A stretch of 64,000 bases of DNA, taken from contig NZ_CM009578.1 of assembly GCF_002993885.1 (NCBI RefSeq), forward strand, positions 4,049,569 through 4,113,568. Reading direction: 5' to 3'. The position numbers and the translations under genes were made by a program. The notes below the pieces were generated by a model. The model was not told where the DNA came from and ran no database searches. It saw nothing but the letters and a program-made list of their open reading frames with translations. Shown here piece after piece: positions 27,024 through 33,740 of this stretch (position 1 is the stretch's first letter; every line of letters begins with the position of its first letter). This DNA is from Sphingopyxis lindanitolerans. GTDB lineage: Bacteria; Pseudomonadota; Alphaproteobacteria; Sphingomonadales; Sphingomonadaceae.

Positions 27024-27075
27024 TAAAATTTAACAATTGAGTGCATAAATACACTTAGAAAAACATTTGAGTCAA
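27024..27075 (-). promoter_or_regulatory. AT-rich promoter/operator region of the monooxygenase gene
   Basis: The stretch is sharply AT-richer than its surroundings. On the minus strand it contains TTGACTC (27069-27075), then a near-palindrome AGTGTATTTATGCACT (27040-27055) and TTGTTAAATTTTA (27024-27036). TTGACTC and a TTGT(T)AAATTTTA element also occur upstream of the TonB receptor gene (28584-28602). A TetR operator is plausible; no experiment or alignment supports it yet. Confidence 0.4.
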
Positions 27076-27139
27076 GGTGAGCGACGCGCGACAAAGTGCG
27101 CTGCCCTGCGACAGCGACCGTGCCGGTGCTTCGACCGGC

Positions 27140-27262
27140 GGTTTCATGACACGGAATTGGTGGCTCGCCATCGCGAGCGCAGCGAAGCAATCGCCAGCTA
27201 CCGGCAAGGCAGTGCGATAGCTGAAGATCGTTTCGTCGCCTGCGGCCCCTCGCAGTGACGGT
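27140..27262. repeat. Degenerate dispersed repeat between monooxygenase and tetR
   Basis: The segment CTCGCCATCGCGAGCGCAGC followed by GAAGCAATCGCCAGC resembles one arm of the palindrome at 58803-58888 (GCGAAGCAATCC...). A second weak arm, GCGGCCCCTCGCAGTGACGG, closes it. No coding sequence was recognised here. Confidence 0.4.
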
Positions 27263-27282
27263 TCAAAGCAATGTCATCGGCT

Positions 27283-28530
27283 CTAAATGGGGAACAGCCC
27301 GATGCGATAAAGTTCGGCGAGTTCGAGCGGCGCGGCCTCGCGCTCCGCGTCGCTCAATGTCTCGAACCATTTGGGCAACCATTCGAAACCGCCCGGATTG
27401 GCCGCGACGATCGCGCGGGCGTTGAGTTTGCGAACGGTCTTTTCCGCCTGCCCTTCGGCATGAAGGCCGAGGAAGATATCCATCAGGAAATCCGTCGAGT
27501 TGCCGATTTCCTCGCGCACGGCCGGCGGCAAGGCTTCGACACCGGTCAAGGGGGACAGCGGCGCGCTGCCCTCCATCAGGCTGGCCCGCGCGAAGGCATG
27601 ATTGGCGGCCATGATCGCCGCGATACGCGGCCCGTCATAATCGCGCGCGGCGCGCGCCACCGCCTCATAATGCCGGAACGACCGGCGATAACATTCGGCG
27701 ACCAGCGTCTCCTTGTCGCCCAGATTATGATAGATCACCTTCTTGGTGACCCCGACCCGCATCGCGATCTCGTCGAGAGACGTCGCATCGACCCCCTTGA
27801 GATTGAACAGCCAGGACGCCGCGCCGAGCAGCGCATCCTGCTTGGCGGCCGCGACCGCGTGCCCGTCGAACAAATTGACTTCGGCATGGTGTGCAAGCGC
27901 CACGTCCAGCGGCTTGAAGTCGACCGTCGAGCGGCGGTCGGTGGCGATGCCTTCGGTCAGGATCGCCTTGACGGCGTCGACGAGATCGCCGTGCGTCAGG
28001 CTTTCATTGCTCTGCCACTGCTGCGCGATCGGGATCCAGGACACCATTCCAAGGATAGCGGGCGCGACGATGCTGGCCCGGCATTCGCGCAGTTCCCCGC
28101 GCGCCGCGCCCGACGCGAGCAGCCCCGCGATGCTCGCCTTGATCGCCTGAAACAGACCGTTGATGATATTGCGCTGCTCCAGGCGGAGGTAAGCGAGATC
28201 GCTCAGCGCCGCGAGCTGAGGGGCGTCCTCGGCCAGCAAATTGTCGATGAAGCGCTGCAATTTGGTCATCGCGTCGCCGCCCGCCGCCTCCGCCTCGCTC
28301 AGGTGCATCGCCATATGTTCGCACGATCGACGATAGCTTTGGAAAACCAGATCTTCCTGATCTTCGAAATAATAATAAAGCGCCGCGCGCGACACGCCCA
28401 GCCGGGCGGCGATCGCGGGCAAGGACGCATTGGACACGCCATGGCTGTTCAACGTCCGCGCCGCCTCTTCCATGACACGGGCCCGTTTCGAACCCCGGCC
28501 GCCTCTCGCTTTGGCTTTTTCGCTCGTCAT
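27283..28530 (-). CDS. Double TetR-family regulator (two HTH-effector units fused)
   Basis: One 415-aa protein containing two complete TetR-like units. The first helix-turn-helix is at about 36-55 (SLPAIAARLGVSRAALYYYF) with its helical ligand domain to ~195. The second is at about 249-271 (SLDEIAMRVGVTKKVIYHNL) with its own C-terminal domain to the end. Typical TetR proteins are ~200 aa with one unit. ATG 28530 follows GAAGGAAC; an ATG five codons earlier has no such site. It is divergent from the TonB receptor gene and upstream of the monooxygenase on the same strand, so it probably controls both. It may bind DNA as a monomer (pseudo-dimer). Confidence 0.88.
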   Translation of the reverse strand: MTSEKAKARGGRGSKRARVMEEAARTLNSHGVSNASLPAIAARLGVSRAALYYYFEDQEDLVFQSYRRSCEHMAMHLSEAEAAGGDAMTKLQRFIDNLLAEDAPQLAALSDLAYLRLEQRNIINGLFQAIKASIAGLLASGAARGELRECRASIVAPAILGMVSWIPIAQQWQSNESLTHGDLVDAVKAILTEGIATDRRSTVDFKPLDVALAHHAEVNLFDGHAVAAAKQDALLGAASWLFNLKGVDATSLDEIAMRVGVTKKVIYHNLGDKETLVAECYRRSFRHYEAVARAARDYDGPRIAAIMAANHAFARASLMEGSAPLSPLTGVEALPPAVREEIGNSTDFLMDIFLGLHAEGQAEKTVRKLNARAIVAANPGGFEWLPKWFETLSDAEREAAPLELAELYRIGLFPI

Positions 28531-28583
28531 ATGTTCCTTCACCATAGGCCAGAGCTAACGTCAATCGCTGCAATGGAACTCAT

Positions 28584-28612
28584 TTGTAAATTTTATTGAC
28601 TCGCATTTTACA
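28584..28612. promoter_or_regulatory. Putative operator in the tetR-TonB receptor intergenic region
   Basis: TGTAAA at 28585-28590 region and TTTTACA ending at 28612 form an inverted pair around ~16 nt that includes TTGACT (28596-28601). TATGAT follows at 28614-28619 but the 12-nt spacing is too short for a standard sigma70 promoter. TTGT-AAATTTTA and TTGACTC are shared with the monooxygenase promoter region. Confidence 0.4.
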
Positions 28613-28695
28613 TTATGATCTATCCATGCCCTCAAATGAAAAATCCGGAAACGCGGCGATGCGGAGTCCGGTTCACCGGGTGAGGAGATAATATC

Positions 28696-30873
28696 ATGCT
28701 GAATTTGCGTCAGAGCCTGCTGTGCGCCGTGGCGGCCATGGCCACCCCCATGCCGGCCTTCGCGCAGGACGCGACGGATGATGGCGACACCGGCCACGGT
28801 GAGATCATCGTCACCGCCCAAAAACGGTCGCAGTCGATCCAGCAGGTGCCGATCGCCATTTCGGCGCTCAGTTCCGAATTGCTCGACGAGCGCGGAATTT
28901 CGACCGCCGCGGGGTTGCAATTCAGCGTCCCCAGCACCCAGATCGGTAACCTGCTTGGCCAAACCTCGATCACCATCCGCGGGGTCGGTCTCAACCAGGG
29001 CGCTCCCGGCGTCGCGATCCATGTCGACGGCGTCTATCAGCCGCGCCCGTCGATGGGTGACCTGTTGCAGATCGACCTCGAGCGGGTCGAGGTGCTGCGC
29101 GGGCCGCAGGGAACGTTGTACGGCCGCAACGCCAACGGCGGCGCGGTGAATTTCATCACCAAGGCGCCGACCAACGAATATGAAGGCTATCTGCTCGCCA
29201 GCTATGCCAATTATGACGATGCGCGCGTGCAGGGCATGGTCAATGTGCCGTTCAACGACTGGCTGAAGGCGCGGGTCGTGCTCGACTGGAATCGCCGCGG
29301 CGATGGTTTCGTTAAAAATGTCATCCCCGGCGGACAGGATCTCGATCGCGGCAAGACCTTCTCGGGCCGTGTCCGCTTCGACATGGAATTGGCCCCCAAT
29401 TTCGACCTCAGCCTGTCGACCACATTCCTCGATGGATCGGGGCCGACGCAATATTTCGTGCTGCACAACCAGCCGACCGCGCTCATCGTCTCGGTCAATC
29501 CCGCGCTGGCCGCGGCGACCTATTCGTTTAAGCCTTTGGAAACCTCGGCCAATGATCCGGTCAACACCGATCGCCGCCTGTCGATGACCGCGGCCACGGC
29601 GACCTGGTCGCTGGGCGATGTCACGCTGAAATCGATCAGCGGCTATACGACGCTGCGCGACGATTCCCTCGCGGACGACGACGGCATCAACGTGTCGATC
29701 TTCCCCGTGCGCCGCTTCTATGATTCCAAGAGCTTTTCCCAGGAACTCAACGCCGCGCTAAGCCTCGATGCCGTCGATCTGGTGACGGGCCTCTATTATC
29801 TGAAGGACAGCTACCAGCATATCCTCGACTATGACTTGCTCGAAGGCGTCGCACCGCTGTCGCCGGCGGGCCTGCCGCCGGGGAGCGATCTCGTGTTCAA
29901 CGTTCGCGACTATGACACCAGCGTCAAGGCCGCCTTTGCCGACGTCACCGTGCGCCCGGTCGCCAATCTCAGCCTGATCGCCGGAGTTCGCTATTCCGAA
30001 GAGCGGCAGAAGCAGGTTCAGGAGAACAGCATTTCGATCGGAAATTTCGCGACGATCCTGACCTGTCCGCTGACGACGAACGAGGCGAAGTTCACATCGA
30101 CCACGCCACGGTTCGGCGCGCGCTATGAATTCTCGTCCAACGTCAACGCCTATGCCACCTTCTCTAAGGGATATAAGGCGGGCGGCTATAACCTCAATGC
30201 GTGCGACAATCGGTTCAATCCCGAAAAGCTCACGGCGTATGAAGGCGGGTTGAAGACCCGGTTGCTCGATCGGACGCTCACGCTCAACCTCTCGGCTTTC
30301 TATTATGATTATACCGACCTTCAGATCAGCCAGGTGATCGGGCTCGCCCGCTTCATCAACAACGCCGCGGCCGCGACGATCAAGGGTGCGGAACTGGAGG
30401 CCGACTGGCAGCCGGACGACCATTGGTCGATCAACGCCAACGCCACCTATCTCGACGCGCGCTATGATTCCTTCTCGAACACCGACGGACTTGATCCCGC
30501 CGCCGGGGTTCAGGTTCTGGACGGTCACCGTCTCAACGAAGCGCCGAAATTCTCGGGGAACCTGGGCGTCGCCTATCGCACCGCGGCGAGCAGTCATGGC
30601 CGCTTCACCCTGCGCACTGATGTCAGCTATCGCAGCAAATATTATCTGCGCGAATTCAACGGTCCGCTCGACACCCAGAACGCCTTTGCGCTGATCAACG
30701 CCGGACTCATCTGGGACAGCCCCGAAGAGCGTTTCCGCGTCCGCCTGTTCGTCAACAACCTGACCAACAAGGCCTATATCGCGCGAATGGATTCATCCGA
30801 CAATTTCGGCGCGCGCTTCATTTCGTGGAACACCCCGCGCCAATATGGGATCGAACTGCGTTCCAATTTCTAA
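28696..30873 (+). CDS. TonB-dependent outer-membrane receptor 1
   Basis: 725-aa receptor. Signal peptide ending MPAFAQDA, TonB box region GEIIVTAQKRSQSIQQVPIA, plug domain (DERGISTAAGLQFSVPSTQIG ... LRGPQGTLYGRNANGGAVNF) and a 22-stranded barrel ending ...QYGIELRSNF with C-terminal Phe. This is the sphingomonad catabolic type, without the N-terminal FecR-signalling extension. AGGAGATAATATC precedes the ATG. Divergent from the double TetR gene and followed by an esterase. Probably imports the compound attacked by the monooxygenase (inference). Confidence 0.92.
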   Translation: MLNLRQSLLCAVAAMATPMPAFAQDATDDGDTGHGEIIVTAQKRSQSIQQVPIAISALSSELLDERGISTAAGLQFSVPSTQIGNLLGQTSITIRGVGLNQGAPGVAIHVDGVYQPRPSMGDLLQIDLERVEVLRGPQGTLYGRNANGGAVNFITKAPTNEYEGYLLASYANYDDARVQGMVNVPFNDWLKARVVLDWNRRGDGFVKNVIPGGQDLDRGKTFSGRVRFDMELAPNFDLSLSTTFLDGSGPTQYFVLHNQPTALIVSVNPALAAATYSFKPLETSANDPVNTDRRLSMTAATATWSLGDVTLKSISGYTTLRDDSLADDDGINVSIFPVRRFYDSKSFSQELNAALSLDAVDLVTGLYYLKDSYQHILDYDLLEGVAPLSPAGLPPGSDLVFNVRDYDTSVKAAFADVTVRPVANLSLIAGVRYSEERQKQVQENSISIGNFATILTCPLTTNEAKFTSTTPRFGARYEFSSNVNAYATFSKGYKAGGYNLNACDNRFNPEKLTAYEGGLKTRLLDRTLTLNLSAFYYDYTDLQISQVIGLARFINNAAAATIKGAELEADWQPDDHWSINANATYLDARYDSFSNTDGLDPAAGVQVLDGHRLNEAPKFSGNLGVAYRTAASSHGRFTLRTDVSYRSKYYLREFNGPLDTQNAFALINAGLIWDSPEERFRVRLFVNNLTNKAYIARMDSSDNFGARFISWNTPRQYGIELRSNF

Positions 30874-30880
30874 AGGGGCA

Positions 30881-30908
30881 CCGCGCCGCCCGGTCAGGGG
30901 CGGCGCGG
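30881..30908 (+). terminator. Hairpin between TonB receptor 1 and esterase
   Basis: A perfect 11-bp stem, CCGCGCCGCCC / GGGCGGCGCGG, starts 7 nt after the receptor stop. No T-tract follows, so it may be a processing or attenuation site rather than a full terminator. Confidence 0.5.
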
Positions 30909-31041
30909 GATATCGTTCCACGGCCTTTGCGAAAGGATTCGCGCGCGGTTCAGGATATGGTGGAATCGGCGTCCGTTGCCTTCAAGGGCATGGGCCTTGT
31001 TCGCGCCTGAACTCAGTTTGCTCAATGGACGGAGATACAAT

Positions 31042-31962
31042 ATGTCCGAATCCGAAATCGCCGCCTTCAAGTGCGGTTGGATCGAACAGATGGCGGCGAT
31101 GGCCGGCGGCCCGCCGCCGACCATCGAACAGCAGCGCGCAGCTTTTGACGCCGAACATGGCGCGGTGCCCCCGGCCGAAAATTGCATGATAACGTCGATC
31201 GGTCGGGACGGCGTGCGCGGCGAACGCATCGTCCCGACCGGCGCCGACACCGACAAGGCGCTGCTCTATCACCATGGCGGCGGCCATGTCTTTGGTTCGT
31301 CGCTAAGCCATCGCCATCTGGTTTCGCGACTGGCGAGCGCGGCGGGGGTTGTCGCCTATAATATGGATTATGCGCTGGCGCCGGAAGCGCCCTATCCAGC
31401 TGGGCTCGATGATGCCGTCAACGCCTGGCAATTCGTCATCGATGAGGGGTTCCAGCCTCGCGACATCGTCGTGGGCGGCGAATCCGCTGGCGGCAACCTG
31501 ACCCTCGCCCTCGTCCTGAAATTACGCGAAATGGGCCGCGCCTTGCCGGGCGGTGCCTATCTGCTCAGTCCCTGGCTGGACCTGACGCAAAGCGGCGATG
31601 CATACGATATTCGCGGCCCGCATGACCCCATGGTTTCGCGTGATATCTTGCAGGGAATGGCGGATATGTACTGCGCCCATGCGGTGCCCGAAGACCCGCT
31701 TCTTTCGCCGCTCAACGGCGATATGACGGATCTTCCGCCGATGCTGGTCCAGGTCGGAACGGACGAGGTTCTGCTCGGCGATTCCACCCGACTGGCTCAT
31801 CGCGCAGCCCTGGCCGGCAATGATATGACGCTCCGTATTTGGCCCGAGATGATCCATGCATGGCTGCTGTTCCACCATGTTTTGCCAGTGGCCGGCAACG
31901 CCGCCATCGCCGAGGCCGGACAATGGATTTCGGCCCGCCTGAAAGCAGAACGACAGGCATGA
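31042..31962 (+). CDS. HSL-family alpha/beta hydrolase (esterase)
   Basis: Cytoplasmic carboxylesterase of 306 aa in the hormone-sensitive-lipase group. The oxyanion-hole motif is HHGGGHVFGSS, the nucleophile motif GGESAGGN, the acidic residue in PLLSPLNGD...QVGTDEVLLGD and the His in EMIHAWLLF. ATG 31042 follows GGACGGAG. It lies 168 nt after the TonB receptor, on the same strand. It could hydrolyse the ester or lactone made by the Baeyer-Villiger enzyme nearby (inference from context). Confidence 0.88.
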   Translation: MSESEIAAFKCGWIEQMAAMAGGPPPTIEQQRAAFDAEHGAVPPAENCMITSIGRDGVRGERIVPTGADTDKALLYHHGGGHVFGSSLSHRHLVSRLASAAGVVAYNMDYALAPEAPYPAGLDDAVNAWQFVIDEGFQPRDIVVGGESAGGNLTLALVLKLREMGRALPGGAYLLSPWLDLTQSGDAYDIRGPHDPMVSRDILQGMADMYCAHAVPEDPLLSPLNGDMTDLPPMLVQVGTDEVLLGDSTRLAHRAALAGNDMTLRIWPEMIHAWLLFHHVLPVAGNAAIAEAGQWISARLKAERQA

Positions 31963-31983
31963 CCACCTGCCGCAAGCGCTCGC

Positions 31984-32265
31984 CTATGACAGCATGCCGC
32001 CCCCGCAGAGGCCGCGCTGATCCGGGCGCGCGATAACATCGTTGCCGACCCAGTTCACCCGACGGCTCCACCGCGGCAGTGGCCATTTTGAGGCCGAGCG
32101 CTCGCCTGCACGCTGGGCCAGGGCAAGGGCGTCGTTCGCGCCGATCGGCGGGCCGTAACCGGCTGGGGCCGGCGAGACGGGCGCGTCGGCGAAAGCCGCG
32201 CTCGACATCAGGCTGGCGCAGGCCAGAGCCAATATTCGCAACCAGGTTTTATAGGCATCCGACAA
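31984..32265 (-). pseudogene. Decayed GlcG/HbpS-like secreted protein
   Basis: The fragment begins with a signal peptide (LRILALACASLMSSAAFADA) and the family-like segment GYGPPIGANDALALAQRAGE, then loses homology. In the next frame, MATAAVEPSGEL (around 32056-32089) continues the GlcG/HbpS pattern (expected AVAVVEPSGELV), showing a frameshift near 32089. After that no homology is visible and the frame stops. Start would be TTG 32265 without a ribosome site. I read it as an N-terminal remnant of a heme/cobalamin-binding-type periplasmic protein. Confidence 0.6.
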
Positions 32266-32563
32266 AGGAAGTCCCAGGGCGAATTCGGCACCACAAGCCC
32301 CGGAGGGGGCCTCATTGTCCGCTCATATGGTTCCACCCGGACAAGAGCAATTTAGCTCAATCGCTAGCGACGGCTCCCAATTTCGGCAGTCGTCCTTGGT
32401 GAAACTTCGAGCGCAGGCGTCCGCCTTTGCCGATCGACGCCAGAAAGCCGACCGTAACCGGCCAGTTTGGACCGAAGAGCGGCCCGGCGATAATACGCCC
32501 GCACTCGGTCGTTTATCCTATTTGGACCATTGCTTCAAAACTGCCGTATCGGCGACGAGGTAG
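32266..32563. other. Intergenic stretch with no recognised gene
   Basis: 298 nt between the decayed GlcG-like gene and the lacI stop. Base composition is less GC-rich than the flanks. No open frame has a ribosome site or recognisable motif. It may hold further debris of the decayed gene's upstream region. Confidence 0.4.
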
Positions 32564-33580
32564 CTAGGTTTGCCGAACGACAAGTTGAGTTGGCAGCATT
32601 GCGGATCGGGGTCGGCTACCGTCCAGCGTCTGCATCAGTTTCTCGACGAGTAGCGCGCCTGCGACGCCCGTCTGCTGGGCGATGGTGGTGATCGACGGGG
32701 TGAAATGCGCTGCCGGTGGGATGTCGTTATAGCCGATGAGTGAATAATCGCGCGGGGTCAGATGACCTTCCCTGCTGAACGCCCCGATCACCGCCATCGC
32801 CGCAGTGTCCGAAAAGGCAAAGACCGCATCGGGCCTTTGGACGCATGTCTTCAGATAGGCGTTCGCCTGGTCATGAATCGCCGAAAAGGCCATCGATTCA
32901 ATCGACAGGACCTCGATCTCAACCGCCTTGTCGGTTCGGGCGGCGGCTTGCAGTCCTTCGAAGCGCAGGCGGATTTCCTCGTGCTGGCGATTGCCGATAA
33001 ACAGCCAGCGGCGGCGGCCGAGCGACAGGAAGCGGTCGCCCGCGAGGCGGCCGCCAAGATAATTGTCGCTCCCGACCGCGCAATAGCTGCTCGCATCGCT
33101 GACCGCGCCCCAAACGACCATCGGGATATTCTTGCGCGCGACCTTCTGCAGCAGGGCATCGCGCGCGCCCTGGCCGAGCACGACGAAGCCGTCCGCGCCG
33201 CGCGATTGATAAAGATCGACGAAACCCTCGACCGTGTCGAGCCCCGACGGCGACAGCAGCAGATCGAGGTCGCGGACCGACAGGGCTTCGGAAATGCCGG
33301 CGAGGAGTTCGAAAATAAAGGGGTCGCCGATCGCGCCTTGCCGGTGCGATCCGAAATCGAGCACCACCGCGATCGCGTTGGCGCGCTCGCGCCGCAACTT
33401 CTGGGCATGGCGGTTGAGCGCGTAGCCCTGTTCGCGGGCCACCGCGAGTACCCGCTCGCGCGTTTCGGCACTGACCAGCGGGCTACCGCTCAGCACCCGC
33501 GACACCGTCGGCTTTGAAACTTTTGCAATGCGCGCCACGTCTTCCATCGTCGGCCGGGCTGTGCGCGGCTTCGTGGTCAT
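32564..33580 (-). CDS. LacI-family transcriptional regulator
   Basis: Repressor-type regulator of 338 aa. The N-terminal helix-turn-helix is MEDVARIAKVSKPTVSRVLS with the hinge helix NRHAQKLRRERANAIAVV. The periplasmic-binding-protein-like sugar domain follows (IFELLAGISEALSVRDLDLLL ... AVFAFSDTAAMAVIGAF ... YSLIGYNDIPPAAHFTPSITTI). ATG 33580 begins MTTKPRTARPTMED; an ATG at 33601 is possible. Divergent from TonB receptor 2; a perfect palindrome in the gap is its likely operator. It probably controls the operon at 33741-45025 in response to a sugar. Confidence 0.92.
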   Translation of the reverse strand: MTTKPRTARPTMEDVARIAKVSKPTVSRVLSGSPLVSAETRERVLAVAREQGYALNRHAQKLRRERANAIAVVLDFGSHRQGAIGDPFIFELLAGISEALSVRDLDLLLSPSGLDTVEGFVDLYQSRGADGFVVLGQGARDALLQKVARKNIPMVVWGAVSDASSYCAVGSDNYLGGRLAGDRFLSLGRRRWLFIGNRQHEEIRLRFEGLQAAARTDKAVEIEVLSIESMAFSAIHDQANAYLKTCVQRPDAVFAFSDTAAMAVIGAFSREGHLTPRDYSLIGYNDIPPAAHFTPSITTIAQQTGVAGALLVEKLMQTLDGSRPRSAMLPTQLVVRQT

Positions 33581-33667
33581 ATCGCTGTTTCGGCCCTCCA
33601 TTCCGCGTTCATATGACACCGAAAGCCCGCGCGCAATCGCCCATCGCGCCGCCAATGAAACTTTCTA

Positions 33668-33696
33668 TTGAAATGCATTTCATAAAAACTTATCAA
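33668..33696 (+). promoter_or_regulatory. Promoter with LacI-type operator for the glycoside/ester operon
   Basis: TTGAAA at 33668-33673 and TATCAA at 33691-33696 are 17 nt apart, a plausible sigma70 promoter. A perfect 14-bp palindrome, TGAAATGCATTTCA (33669-33682), overlaps the -35 element and resembles LacI-family operators (TGAAA..n..TTTCA). Binding there would block polymerase. The site is 45 nt before the TonB receptor start. Confidence 0.7.
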
Positions 33697-33740
33697 ATTG
33701 CGCGAACGGGCGACACGGCTCGTCAAGGGGAGGATGATCG

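Noticed and set aside
28596..28619. Sigma70 promoter TTGACT...TATGAT for TonB receptor 1
   Set aside because: The spacing is 12 nt instead of about 17, so the two hexamers are unlikely to work together; kept only as part of a possible operator region.
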